DNA from: Misgurnus anguillicaudatus
Lineage: Eukaryota > Chordata > Actinopteri > Cypriniformes > Cobitidae
DNA: 64,000 bases
NCBI RefSeq assembly: GCF_027580225.2
Contig: NC_073340.2
Span: 36,056,001-36,120,000, forward strand
Direction: 5' to 3'
Shown: positions 10,399-21,929 of the stretch, piece by piece
How positions within the stretch are numbered: position 1 is the stretch's first letter
How the letters are laid out: the number at the start of each line of letters is the position of its first letter
The notes under the pieces: model-generated
Told to the model about the DNA's origin: nothing
Database searches by the model: none
What the model saw: the letters and a program-made list of their open reading frames with translations, nothing else
Program-made: the position numbers and the translations under genes

Positions 10399-13300
10399 GA
10401 AAACATAATCCATTTTTATCTCACAATTAAGAGCACAATAAACATAACTACATTACAATTAATGTTTAGTGTAACATTTATATAATCTACTTAGTATCAG
10501 AAACATTACAGTACATAAGTTCTGCTAAAGTTTATAAACTCACAGTTGTGCAGTTATTGTTTGACAGAAGACAAAGATGAACAGCGCAGTGCAAGTAAAC
10601 TTTAGTGGAATCTGAGCTGAAGATGAACATCCTGAAGGAGAAACGGCTGGATGTTGAGACATCATTCTGAAGAAGCTTCACTGTGTTATCATGTGGATTT
10701 GGACACCTGAGGATAAGGAGGATTATTTATTTAACCCTTTAAATGTCTTTAAACACATTACAGCAAACACAAAGAAATGTTTGTCTCTTACTCTCCAGTG
10801 ATGAGATCCCAGCGCAGACTGTAATCTGGATCATTCACAGGTGTAGCCCAACATGTGTCAATCACTGTCACCAACTGTCGACTGTCAACCCCATCAACAC
10901 GAACCTCAACAAAAATCTCCTGGTTGAGTTCTACATTCACACTACCATTGAAGGGCTGAGAGAACCCAACATCCTCATATGGGATCATTCGGACCTGATA
11001 CATCCCATGACCAGCAGGAAGGGTCTTGTGCACAACGCTGGGAAAATAACAAACATAGATCAGTTATAATGCGATATAGTCATGTGTCATTCTTCTACAC
11101 TCACCTAAAGGATTATTAGGAACACCAAACTAATACTGTGTTTGACCGCCTTTCACCTTCAGAACTGCCTTAATTCTATGTGGCATTGATTTAAAAAGGT
11201 GCTGAAAGCATTCTTTAGAAATGTTGGCCCATATTGATAGGATAGCATCTTGGTTTGAGATCTGGTGACTGTGGGGGCCATTTTAGTACAGTGAACTCAT
11301 TGTCATGTTCAAGGAACCAATTTGAAATGATTCAAGCTTTGCAACATGGTGCATTATCCTGCTGGAAGTAGCCATCAGAGGATGAGTACATGGTGGTCAT
11401 AAAGGGATGGACATGGTCAGAAACAATGCTCAGGTAGGCCGTTTAATTACGATGCCCTATTGGGGCCTAAAGTGTGCCAAGAAACATCCCCCACACCATT
11501 ACACCACCACCACCAGTCTGCGCAGTGGTAACAAGGCATGATGGATCCATGTTCTCATTCTGTTTACGCCAAATTCTGATTTTACCATCTGAATGTCTCA
11601 ACAGAAATCGAGACTCATCAGACCAGGCAACCTATTTCCAGTCTTCAACTGTCCAATTTTGGTGAGCTTTTGCAAATTGTAGCCTCTTTTTCCTATTTGT
11701 AGTGTAGATGAGTGGTACACGGTGGGGTATTCTGCTGTTGTAGCCCATCCGCCTCAAGGTTGTGCGTGTTTTGGCTTCACAAATGCTTTGCTGCATACCT
11801 CGGTTGTAACGAGTGGTTATTTCAGTCAAAGTTGCTCTTCTATCAGCTTGAATCAGTCGACCCATTCTCCTCTGACCTCTAGCATCAACAAGGCATTCGA
11901 CCACAGGACTGTCGCATACTGGATGTTTTTCCCTTTTCACACCATTCTTTGTAAACCCTAGAAATGGTTGTGCGTGAAAATCCCAGTAACTGAGCAGATT
12001 GTGAAATACTCAGACCGGCCCGTCTGGCACCAACAACCATGCCACGCTCAAAATAGCTTAAATCACATTTCTTTCCCATTCTGACATTCAGTTTGGAGTT
12101 AAGGAGATTGTCTTGACAAGGACCACACCCCTAAATGCATTGAAGCAACTGCCATGTGATTGGTTGAATAGATAGTTGCATTAATGAGAAATTGAACAGG
12201 TGTTCCTAATTATCCTTGAGGGGAGTGTATACTGACTTTTATATGTCTAGCCAGTACAAAAGAAGTCTCACCTCTCCAGTGGGTTGATTTCTATCATAGA
12301 AAGTGTTTGGGTTTGGGGGTAAGCACAGCTGAAAGATAACTTTAGATTTCTCTCTCTGGTGATGATGTCTCCAGATGACTGTTGTCCACTCAGAATAAAG
12401 TTCTCGTAGATGATATGAGTGCCATTGGCCTGTGGAACACAAACATAATTTAGATATTAATACAAATCAATAAAAAAAAAAACATTTTAATATTAAAAAT
12501 ATGAAGCTATGTATGATGGTTTTATATATTTAATATATAATTTGATATACACTGATCTATGAATATGCAAATTCACCAGTGATTGTGTACATAGATGCAA
12601 CATTCTGCATATCCAGACACATAGCTTTTACAATGCACAAATGAGTTGCATGTTTGCAGCATATTTTTTGGCACTCATGTTAACATATTAGAGCATTTAC
12701 ACTGTGCGTGGGAGCAGGACACAATACTGACTTGGAAGTAGAGCTTTACAAACTTGATTTTCACCACATATGCTTAATATGTAATTTTAACAACTAGAGG
12801 TCGCTATACAACAAAAAATTGTGTCAGCTTAATGTTGTAGTCAGTCTTCACTGTTAATATGAATCAATTTGACAGGAATCACAAATCATGTTTATGAATG
12901 ATGTATTGAAATAAAGTTTTATAACCATTGCATTATAATGCAAGCTACACATTTAATGTGTTGTCCTTAACTTGACACATCTCTGTGCTATTTTTGGAAT
13001 AACAATCTTTGTGTTGTTTTAACAGATCTTGTGTTGTCCCTTATTTATTTGAACACAAAGTAAACATGATGGGTTAAATAGAATAAAACAAAACAATATG
13101 TAAAAACTACACATTCTTTCATAGAGTGTACTTCTGCATTTTGTGTACTTTCATGTATGAATTATTACTGCACAAATCAATATGTTCTATTGATATTGAT
13201 GGGCACAAACTATTCGTATCATGATATGAATTCGCAGGTCAGAGTTTAACAGACTTGAACTTTGCTATGGAGCGACCTGCAAAATATCGTGGCACGTGCG

Positions 13301-16300
13301 TTTCCATTCTGACTCATTCACATGCGCCTGAATAGAAGTCAGCGCGACGAAAAGTTTAGTTTGATGTTAACAGCTAAGGGGCGTTGTTAGGAACGACGCA
13401 AAGTGGACTTGGATCTGGATATCGCCATTAATTGTGCAATTGTAGACCAATTAAAAATATGATTAAAGACTGTGGTGTTTATTTTCATAAATCAGTACGC
13501 AGCAACAGTGGCACAGTGATACTTATGAAATCCGTGGGGCACCAGAACGGGTTGTTTTATAATTTGAAATAATCTGTATAAATGTATTAATTAATCAATA
13601 AAATCACCCATCACTACAGTATAGGTATTGAGTCTTACCACAAGATTTGTACCACAGTTGTGTTCATTGTTATCAAAACTAAACTCCACTTGGCCATTCT
13701 GGATGGTTCCTCTGCAGCTGGGATCATTGAGATGTAGGTCACTTGCTGAAAAACCAGCTTCAAAGAGCTGACAGCGAGATACAGATATAGATCCTGTACT
13801 GCTCTCACAGGTTTCAAAGAAATCTGAAAGAGAAAAATAGATTGTCAGAATTAAAATATAAAGTTTTACATTAGAAATGTTGTGAAATGATTCTAACCAA
13901 AAGAGTCAGAATCAGTTCTGGTTTGGTTGTTTTTGCAGAAACAGCCGTAAACACCGCTCCTCTCTCCACAATATTCATCTTCAGTACAGTTGAGCGAAGG
14001 ACACGGATCAGTCGGAGCTGACAGGAGAACAGAGACAGAAAGATGATGTCACACAGATTCCGGGTTCCCTGAATTAATAAAGTTTTGAGTCCCACATTTA
14101 TTGCTTGGCTGGTTTTAGATGTTGCCCAGCTTGAATTTAGCTAGTTTAGTAAACTGGTTTCAGATGGACTTTGGCCACGTTTTAAAGGGTTAAGCTGGCC
14201 TTAACGTGACGACCAGCTGACCCACCAGATCAAATCAGCTAACATCAGCTTTGCCAGGCTAGGAGGGCCAGATAAGACCAAACAACCAGCTTAAAAGTAA
14301 CCAAAACCCCTCTAAAACCAGCCTACTAATCCATCTTAAACCAGACTGCCAGATTTGGCAGGTTTTGGCTGTTTTTCAGCAGGGCGATGTTTTGGTCCTG
14401 AGATATTACTGGCTTATGTTGCTATTCGGTTCCTGTGCTAAATTATTACTAGCAAAGATATTTCATATTAAGATATATAATATTCCTTTATAGTGTTTTG
14501 ATCCTAAAAATCACTCTGATACTTTCTCAAGTCTATAGGATTGGTTGCAAGGCTGGGATTTACCTAAAGTTGGGGATCAGACAAACATTTAATATCAATA
14601 GGAATTTTTTTCAAACAGAAAAGTTAAAGTGGAAATAAGTAAATTCTCTACCTGCACAGTAAGCAGCACAAACCATTGGTTTGACAAACTCATAAACGTA
14701 GTAATTTCCTGGACATGCTTTGACTTGTATGGCATGAGATTCAGTATGACAGCAGCCGTCCCATGAGGACAAACAGACATATCGTCTGACAACTCCATCT
14801 TCCAGCTGTGGATGAGGATCTTTGAGGAACATTGGGGCATAAGTGCCACACATCCCTCGACTGACACACGACTCTGGCATATGAGCACTCTGACCATTGA
14901 TGAAAAGTCTGTACCAGCCGTTCCAATCGATATTATAATCACACATGACATTGTAGTAGTTGTAGTAGTTGTAGTAGTTATATACAGAATTATCAATGGA
15001 TCTCCAGGGTTCATCCAGACTGGTGTAGCTGTAACACGGGTCGACACTTGGAGTGCTGAAAGCAACTATTATGAAAAAAGTGCATTAATAAATGTAGACT
15101 GGATGCAGATTACATTCATTCAAGGACCTCACACCCCCCAACTCCGATACATTGCTTACATGCAAAAATTGTTTACGTGCAATAACATTATAAGCATTTT
15201 TTTTTCATTTACATGCAATTTAGCCAATATCAGTAATAGGGTATACTGCATTCAGGTAAATACGCACCTCAACTCTTCCTAATTTTATATATTTTCATGT
15301 AGGGTAAATAAATTCACGGTTCCTAAAATATGAATGTGAGTGGATGGATAAAAATATTTATCTACTTTTTTACTACATATATTGAGTCTGGTTTCATTGT
15401 ATGCAATAACAATATTTTTTATCTCAACATACAGTATCTATAACAAGTCTGCCTAATTGTCATATATTGTGTATGCCTACAACCAGTGCTTTAAGTGGGC
15501 CAAAAGAGGTGCCGATAATATGGAGCTAGAAGAGTCTCAATAAAGATAAATGCACGCACTGCATTCGCATGTGCACACACGGGATTCATGGATGCACACG
15601 CGGGATACACAAATGCACACAAAATTCACAAATAAATGCACACACAGAATTTGGGAAGCACAGAAGATTCACGGGTGCACACGGGGTTCGGAAATGCACA
15701 CGGGGTTCATAAATACACAACCAATTCAGAAATGCAAACAACATTTACAAATGCACTCAAGATTCACAAATGCACAGGACAAGATTCAGAAATGTATTTC
15801 TGATGCACACACAAATGTATCTTGATTTACAAACTGTTTTTGGTCTGTGAACTTTACTGCATTTGTGTGTGAATTTTGAGACTCCCCTGACTTGGCTCGA
15901 CACACAAATGCCTTTTTTTAAACAGGGAATGATCTGCAACCAATCAGATATCTCCCTTGTTTTAGCCAATCACAAGAACGCACCCCACGTGGGGGATTTT
16001 TTACTTATAAGCCAATCACATTACCTTTAAGCTGGTTTGCCAACCGTCAATAAAACCGAAAAAGAAGAAGTAGTTTACACAGCGTGTGTGTGTCGAGCCA
16101 ATACGGGGGGGTCTCGGAATTCACACACAAATGCAGTAAAGTTCACAGACCTTTTACAGTTTGTAAATCAAGATATATTTGTGTGTGCATCAGAAATACA
16201 TTTTTGAATCTTGTCCTGTGCATTTGTGAATCTTTAGTGCATTTGTAAATGTTGTTTGCATTTCTGAATTGGTTGTGTATTTATGAATTTTGTGTGCATT

Positions 16301-19300
16301 TTTTTTTTTGCTGACTCGACTCCTATATTGAAGGGGTTTTATATTCAGCAGTCAACAGACGACCTTGTAAAAAATAAGAAATCCTTTTATAAGTTTGTGG
16401 ATTTGCTTGAGCTAGAAATAGCTACTGAACATAAATAAAATGAGCAAAAAGGATTTTGAAAAAATACCATTAGAAAGAGCTACTGTAGAAAGAGCTTTTG
16501 AACATAAATAAAATGTGCAAAAGGTAGATATGTGAGTAAAATTTTCAGCATGGTTAAATGCTAAAACTAGTTGTTCAGATAGAAAGAGCTTGAAAAAAAC
16601 TTTAAAATGACACCAAGACCATGTCAATGGTCCGACGCATGCGCTTTTAACTTGTAAACGCAAGGGTGTATGGGTAATGTAGTCTCTGCTCTCGGTGGGA
16701 CGAATTAGGAAGCGTACATCATCAAGGGTGCTCTGAAAAGCCGCAGCGCAGCCAAAGGATTAAATTAAACCTCTGATTTTTAAACAGATGTGCAAATGAG
16801 CGTTCCGGTACGCTAAAAGCACGTTCTGGGTGCACGGAGAGGTGGTGGTACGCTCAAGAGCTATTTTTGGAAGTGGCGGTACTGAGTACCGGGGCGTTCC
16901 GGCCCACTTAAAGCACTGCCTACAACATAATTCATTATAAACATAAAGTATTTAAACAGGATGAATGTACCTGCACAATAGCTAGGCAGTGGGATCGCTA
17001 GATTTGGTCTGGTAAATTTGTAGACATAATAATCTCCTGGACAAGCTTTGACCTGGATTGGGTTTGATGTGTAATAATTGCACTCATAATAATAAGAGCC
17101 GTGGACATCACGAGTAACAACTCCATCTTCTACTTTAGGGTGAGAACCAGCAAGCCACAGAGAACTGAAACCTCCACATGTCATGACATTAACACACCAC
17201 TCGGGCATCTGAGCACTCGATCCATTCAGGAAGAGTCGATACCAGCCATGCCATTTTACACGAGTGTCATCATGTCCATGTAAATGTCCAAACATATTCA
17301 ATACATTAAGTGTGTTTCTCCAGTTGTTGTCCAGTATTTTGTAGTTTGAGCATGGATCACCTGAGATTAAAATAAATTATATTTCAATAAGAGATCCAAC
17401 TTGTATTGTATGTATCATGCATTGTAAAGAAAAATTGCTATCTTAATTTTTTTGTTAAATCAACTGAGATTTATAGGTGATTTTAACTCACTATTATTTA
17501 TCTTGACTAGAGATTGGTTGTTTTTTATTAAAAAAAGTCAACATGCCAATCTTGCTTTAAAGTGAGATGACTGCATGAAACAACAAAAGCATTGGTTTGT
17601 TTTCACTTAAAAAATGTATCATCATTAGCTGAGAAGAAAGTTAGGACACCCATGTCCTAATAGCTAATGTCCCCCCTTTGGCTAAAATAACATAAATGAG
17701 ATGATTCTTGTAGCCATTTACCAGTATACTGTATCTAAATATACATCTATAAACATGATATATTATGGAGACCTACTCATGGTGATGCTGGATCCAGTAA
17801 TCATAGTTCTAGTTGTTGTAGAGTCTGTCTGAGAGACGGTGCTGACATCTAAAGAAAATAAGTAATTTAAGACATCACTGCAGTTATATGAAAACACTTG
17901 AAAAAGTTAGACAATGGCAAACGTTTTACCTGTGCAGTATCCTGAACACCAGTTTATTGGTTTTACAAGTTCATACACATAGTAATTTCCTGGACAGGCT
18001 TTAACTCTGATGGGTTCTGACTTCACATCACAGCAGGAACTATACCACAAATTCCCCCCACAGACCTCACGGGTCACCACCCCGTCTTCTATCTGAGGAT
18101 GAGGACCACTGAGTGACAGACTTATGACCGTGTTACACATGTAGGCATAAACACAGGTCTCTGGCATTTGGATGTTCATCCCATAATGATAAAGTCTGTA
18201 CCAGCCATTCCAGGAGAAATCACTGTCACAAATCCACAATCCACCTACAGTTGTTGCTCTCCAGGGACGATCCAGAGACTCATAGTTGTAACAGGGATCA
18301 TTGATGATGCTGCTGAAAGCAACTGACAGGAAGAAAAGAGATGTTACTTATAATTAGTACATTTATTAGTACTAATTATTTATTAGTACGCCCCGTGTGA
18401 ATGTACTGTTAGAGGAAAAGAGTTAAAACTTTACCTGCGCAGTATGAAGGCTTGTTGAGTGACACATTTGGTGTTACAAGTTGATAGACATAATAATCTC
18501 CTGGACAGGCTTTGACTTGGATGGGGTTGGAGCTGTAGTGACCACACCGGTATTCCCACAAATTACCTCCAATGACCTCACGGGTCACCACTCCATCCCC
18601 AAGCCGTGGATGAGAACCACTGAGATACAGTGCAGTTTCACCACCACATCCCATTAAACTCACACACCATTCAGACATCTGAGCACTTTCTCCATTCAAA
18701 TACAGTCGATACCAGCCGTTCCACTCAACAAGACTGTCGTCATGGTCACGGTCCTGGGGTGGGTTTAGCCGTATGTCTCTCCAATATTCATCAATGATGT
18801 TATAATCATAGCACGGGTCAGAGCTGACTGTTGTAGAGAGAATAGATTGTACTGTAAAAAGAACAAAAAAATATGTAACAACATTTGCTTATTCAATGAA
18901 TAAGTAATAAATAAAACTAAAAGTATACCCTAGTTTTGTGCAGTGGTGTTACTTTTTATAATATACATTAATTTATCATACATTCTGTGTAAATAAACCT
19001 AAAAATAAGGCTACTAACCAACAGCAATGCATTTTTTTTATTTAATGTTTTGTTTAATTCAAATTTTGAGTTATTGAATGTTTTATTTCATATATGTTCT
19101 TGGGGGGCCATGAAGGGATGCACCGTACACAAGGGGGGCCGCATGGCAAAAAAAGTTTGAGAACCACTACACTCTAGTGTGTCTTTTATAGCATCTTTTA
19201 CTCTGATTATAGAATCATGTGCATCATGGGTCGTCAAAATATGAGCCTGCTACACGCGCGTCAAAGGGGTTTATGGTAAAAGAGATTCTCACATTAATCA

Positions 19301-21635
19301 ACATTGGCTTTCAAATATTGTTCACTCCGCCTTTAAGTTAGTGTCTTGCGAGTATTTTGTCAAAAGTGAGCGTCTCTTTTACTTAGCCTCAAATGAGAGC
19401 TAAAACTCCTTTCACATATTTGCAAGTGCACTCTGCCTCAAGATGTATGCGTCACATGCAGACCCATACCAACAAGCACAACCTATATACTGTAAGGTTA
19501 AAATGTTTAACTCTTTCCCCGCCATTGACGAGGTATCTTGTCAATTAAGAGAAAACATTTGCATAAAAAAATGTGTTTCTGAATTTTTAAATGTTAATCT
19601 GCAATACCGTGATTATCCAGTAGAAGGATCCACTTACTCATGAAAAAACTGAAGCCAAAACGTTATTTACTAATTTTAAACTCTATGTATGTTTTGATAA
19701 TCGTTCTGAATCTGATCTCTAACAACCTTTCTTCACAAAAATGCAATTATTTCATCATTTTGCTAAAAAAAATATATTTTTAAGTAAAATAATATTTAAA
19801 AGTTTATAAGCAGAAAAAAATATAGATAGGATGAAACATTTTTCCCCATTTTGTTTGTTTGTTTGTTGGAAAGGAGAGGGTCTGTTCTTTAATTTGATAT
19901 CTTATATGTTTATATATTTTTAGAAGAAAATTTTCCTGGAAGGCATTTTGTGAAAATCACAAAAAAATGCTGGTGGGCAACTTTTCAAAAAATGGCTGCA
20001 GGGAATGACTTACTATGAGTTTATTCTTGTTTTGAGCGAACACAAATTAAGCTTGAAAAGCAGAATGAAGATTTTTTATATACCATCAATGAAACCACAA
20101 CCTAAATATTAGGTATGTTAAAGTTATGTACATGCAAGAAAGTGATGAAGCTGGTTGTGATATTGGGCTGACTGCCAGGTTTAAAGAAGAAATGTGATAA
20201 TATGTGAATGATGAAAGCAGTCCCACCCCTTCACCCCTGCAGCAATATGAGTTAAACGTTTCAGTGACTGTTGATCATATCTTGAAAGAATTTTAAACCA
20301 TTATAGCCCAGAGATGTTTTTGCTATTTTTAGCATCTTGTAACTAACCCCTTATTCACACCATGATTCTGTGTTTGTGAAGAGGTAATAATATAAAGCGG
20401 TATGCTAATTATTATACAATAAAAACTTTCCTAATATATATTTTTTTCAATTCAATTCAATTTTATTTATATAGCGCTTTTCACAATACTTAATTGTTTC
20501 AAAGCAGCTTAATATTAATAGAAGCAGTAAAAGCGCATAAAAATGACAGATAGCACAGCATAATACATGATAGCATAAGCAGTTAAATTTGCTGCGGCTA
20601 TGACTCGACATTATAAGTGAGCGTATTACTAATGTAACGTCTAGAAGAGGAAGCTAAGTTAAGCCCAAGAAGGCTGCCTCCCCGGGTTAAAAAAAACCCT
20701 AGAAGAAAAAAACCCCGGGCTGTTTAGCCGAGGAAATAAAAAAAGTCTTAGGAGGGAAAAACCCTTGGGAGATATATATGTATATACACACATATAAACG
20801 GATAAGGAGATTGATCTATAAATTAATCTATATAATTTCATATCACTTTATTCTAACAGGTTTTGAATTAAGTTCCTGCTTCCACATTGTACAACTCTTT
20901 AAGTAATTACAACACTGAAATAATGTGTTACTACAGTAAAAAATACAAAAAAATGAAGATATTTGTAGTTTTTACAAATAATTCATGACAAAATATGATA
21001 GGGTTACTGATTGTAACCTTATTTAAACAAGAATTTAAGAAAAGAGAACAAGGAAACAAAAGGTGAAGTAAATGTCATGAAGATTGATCATAGTACCTGA
21101 TGTTTGTCCACTGATCATTTTACCTGTTAAGCAGAAAATATTTTCATATTCACATTTAGCAGACATTTTCATCCAAAGTGACGAAAAAAGCGATTCATCT
21201 TAAAGAGGCAATAATACAAGACGTGCTGTACACTGAAAAAAAATTATTCATTCAATTTTCCCAATTGTTTAGGGTAAGTGGTTGCAATCAATTTATTTAA
21301 GCTACATTTAAACAAGTTTTTTATTTTATTTAGTTTCTCTTTTTTGTTTGTTTGTTTAAATGTAGATTAAAATAAATTGATTGCAGCCACTTAAAATTTA
21401 GCAAATTTAATGCATTTTTTTCATTGTACTTTTATTTTACATACAAATTAATAGTTAATTAAAATTAATTAAAAGTTTTTTGTAAAGGTTTTTTTCCTGC
21501 CTTCACACATATGAAATACATAAATAAAATAGTATTATTCTACAGCGTAAGACAGATGTGTATTTAAAGATGTGTTAAACACTCACCATAAGTCAACAAC
21601 AGCAAACAGACCCACAATGAGATTAAAAATCTCAT
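10065..21635 (-). CDS. GP2/uromodulin-like glycoprotein, copy B (complete, 945 aa)
   Basis: Fourteen coding exons: 21635-21587 (signal peptide MRFLISLWVCLLLLTYG), 21123-21097, 18851-18435, 18322-17930, 17848-17777, 17360-16971, 15065-14652, 14017-13898, 13823-13639, 12429-12272, 11037-10792, 10706-10544, 10352-10250 and 10165-10065 (TAG). The total is 2838 nt with every splice phase consistent. Protein layout: signal 1-17; D8C at about 26-165, 165-296, 320-450 and 450-588; EGF-like 588-628; ZP domain about 630-880; dibasic furin-type RRARR|S near 888; hydrophobic C-terminus VLLVSLSFLPFL typical of a GPI-anchor signal. This is the uromodulin/GP2 plan of a ZP-polymerising, membrane-released filament protein. 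Introns hold a Tc1 element, a 1.4 kb hAT element and smaller repeats without breaking exons. It appears functional. Vertebrate GP2 carries fewer D8C modules. Confidence 0.9.
10250..13823 (-). CDS. Copy B exons for the ZP domain (ZP-N and ZP-C)
   Basis: Exons 13823-13639, 12429-12272, 11037-10792, 10706-10544 and 10352-10250. ZP-N starts FETCESSTGSISVSRC with CGTNLVANGTHIIYENF. The ZP-C part contains PFNGSVNVEL, VDSRQLVTVIDTCWATP and the diagnostic FRMFIFSSDSTKVYLHCAVH. A basic RRARR motif precedes SLDIHDSSSISMGPL, a plausible furin-type release site followed by the hydrophobic external patch. ZP modules polymerise extracellularly. The Tc1 element 11098-12227 sits between the second and third of these exons. 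Confidence 0.92.
10366..10399. repeat. (GA)n microsatellite beside a ZP exon
   Basis: On the transcribed strand it is a (CT)n tract ending 14 nt before the exon starting 10352, enlarging that exon's polypyrimidine tract. Confidence 0.8.
11098..12227 (-). mobile_element. Tc1/mariner-type element in copy B ZP intron
   Basis: Bounded by imperfect inverted repeats (CACTCACCTAAAGGATTATT at left; its counterpart ending GAGGGGAGTG at right) and flanked by TA on both sides. The equivalent introns of copy C (about 44875) and the pseudogene (about 25905) read through without it, so it inserted after those duplications. The interior carries a broken minus-strand Tc1 transposase. Confidence 0.88.
11130..12079 (-). 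pseudogene. Degenerate Tc1-like transposase
   Basis: Reading from 12079: MGKKCDLSYFERGMVVGARR and SISQSAQLLGFSRTTISRVY are the paired helix-turn-helix DNA-binding start of Tc1 transposases. A frame change near 11890 leads to RRMGRLIQADRRATLTEITT and a Lys/Arg-rich stretch. Beyond that, the catalytic part (NMDPSCLV, GGGGVMVWGMF) is still recognisable but carries stops and frame shifts. It is not expected to make an active enzyme. Confidence 0.8.
13192..13618. repeat. Possible hAT remnant in copy B intron
   Basis: TTGATGGGCACAAAC near 13195 and AATCACCCATCACTACA near 13602 look like inverted ends. The rest of the intron (12430-13190) shows nothing named. Confidence 0.35.
13898..14017 (-). CDS. 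Copy B exon: EGF-like module
   Basis: 120-nt phase 1-1 exon encoding TDPCPSLNCTEDEYCGERSG and then YGCFCKNN: the compact Cys-rich module that precedes the ZP domain in GP2 and uromodulin. Borders are CTGTCAG|CTCC and TTTTG|GTTAGA. The donor is weaker than its neighbours (GTTAGA). Confidence 0.85.
14101..14384. repeat. Degenerate relative of the GCTGGT foldback MITE
   Basis: GGCTGGTTTTAG at left, CTGTTTTTCAGCAGGG at right, with many AACCAGC and CCAGCTTAA words between. It lies in the intron between the EGF and last D8C exons of copy B. Confidence 0.6.
14652..15065 (-). CDS. Copy B exon: D8C module 4 (beta subtype) with Asn-Tyr-Tyr repeat
   Basis: 414-nt phase 1-1 exon: VDPCYSYTSLDEPWRS, then a repeated NYY tract (about YNYYNYYNYYN) made by a (GTAGTAGTT)n-type microsatellite, MCDYNIDWNGWYRLF, the Cys pair in DGCCHTES, KACPGNYYVYEFVKP, ending YCAG. 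It splices directly to the EGF-like exon; the second linker exon of copy A (1619-1554) has no counterpart. Confidence 0.92.
15484..16918. mobile_element. hAT element in copy B intron
   Basis: CAGTGCTTTAAGTGGGCC and GGCCCACTTAAAGCACTG are exact inverted ends. The 8-bp duplication CCTACAAC lies at 15476-15483 and 16919-16926. The interior is noncoding and dominated by a second, foldback repeat (15548-16312). Confidence 0.92.
15548..16312. repeat. Foldback repeat with tandem AAATGCACAC units
   Basis: The left arm (about 15590-15890) has roughly 20-bp units of the type CACAAATGCACAC. The right arm (about 16110-16312) carries the reverse complement TTTGTGTGTGCA and GCATTTGTGAATCTT. The central 200 bp are unique. 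Confidence 0.75.
16971..17360 (-). CDS. Copy B exon: D8C module 3 (alpha subtype)
   Basis: 390-nt phase 1-1 exon: GDPCSNYKILDNNWRN, VKWHGWYRLFLNGSSAQM (Asn replaced by His in WNGW), GSHPKVEDGVVTRDV, TSNPIQVKACPGDYYVYKFT, ending YCAG. It is the counterpart of copy A exon 2754-2365. The intron downstream (16970-15066) holds the hAT element 15484-16918. Confidence 0.9.
17930..18322 (-). CDS. Copy B exon: D8C module 2 (beta subtype)
   Basis: 393-nt phase 1-1 exon with NDPCYNYESLDRPW, ICDSDFSWNGWYRLYHYG, the Cys pair in SSCCDVKSEP, KACPGNYYVYELVKP and a YCTG end. It is followed by the 72-nt Thr-rich linker exon 17848-17777 (DVSTVSQTDSTTTRTMITGS) and is highly similar to copy A exon 4799-4398. Confidence 0.92.
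18435..18851 (-). CDS. Copy B exon: D8C module 1 (alpha subtype)
   Basis: 417-nt phase 1-1 exon: Ser/Thr lead, SDPCYDYNIIDEYWRD, a charged QDRDHDDS stretch, VEWNGWYRLYLNGESAQM, GSHPRLGDGVVTREV, SNPIQVKACPGDYYVYQLV, ending YCAG. It has the alpha pattern (no Cys before WNGW, no Cys pair). Copy A has no counterpart between its exons 2 and 3. Confidence 0.9.
19080..19170. repeat. hAT (Charlie-like) end fragment
   Basis: GGCAAAAAAAGTTTGAGAACCACTACA is the typical inner-to-outer end of such elements. The partner end was not found. Confidence 0.4.
19507..20013. mobile_element. piggyBac-like MITE in copy B intron
   Basis: Left TTAACTCTTTCCCCGCCATT, right AATGGCTGCAGGGAATGACTTA; inverted ends at a TTAA-type border (right border degraded). 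Related left ends occur at 41457 (TTAACTCATTCACCGCCATT) and perhaps 47085 (TAACCCTCTGGGG). Confidence 0.5.
20440..20830. repeat. Fish interspersed repeat (TTTATATAGCGCTTTT type)
   Basis: ATTCAATTTTATTTATATAGCGC onward, with CCCCGGGTTAAAAAAAACCC and AACCCCGGGC words, in the second intron of copy B. Class uncertain. A V-SINE-like tail fragment (CATTTAGCAGACATTTTCAT) lies at 21152-21185 in the intron just upstream of exon 2. Confidence 0.5.
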
Positions 21636-21808
21636 TGTGACAAACCTGCACTTCAAACACATCATACACAAAATGTATAAACTGTGTCTGTATATAGAAT
21701 TTGATTAGATATTTTTATTGCACATTTGTAAATAGAAATGTAATGCAATATTCATAACTAATAATTTAAAATATTAATAAAATGGGCTAAATGTGGAGAA
21801 TTACTTAC

Positions 21809-21860
21809 CTGAGATGAAAAGCTACTGCAGAGCAAAAGTACGATTCTTTGTTCACCAGTT
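21809..21860 (-). other. Copy B 5' noncoding exon (donor side clear)
   Basis: The minus strand reads CTCTGCAGTAGC then TTTTCATCTCAG|GTAAGT with the donor at 21809, paralogous to the copy A exon ending 8399. The right boundary is not determined. A GC-box-like CTCCGCCCC lies upstream near 21915. The 170-nt intron ends shortly before the ATG at 21635. Confidence 0.5.
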
Positions 21861-21929
21861 AAAGCTGATTATTTTAGTTGTTTAGTTAGTCTGGGTCTTA
21901 ATTATTTGTTAGGGGCGGAGTATTGGAAC

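Noticed and set aside
10743..11069. Plus-strand open frame of 108 codons (and its twin near 44483-44845)
   Set aside because: Antisense shadow of the ZP-C exon, which is conserved on the minus strand.
14812..15282. Plus-strand 156-codon open frame
   Set aside because: Antisense of the D8C module 4 exon, including a poly-Val run from the NYY microsatellite.
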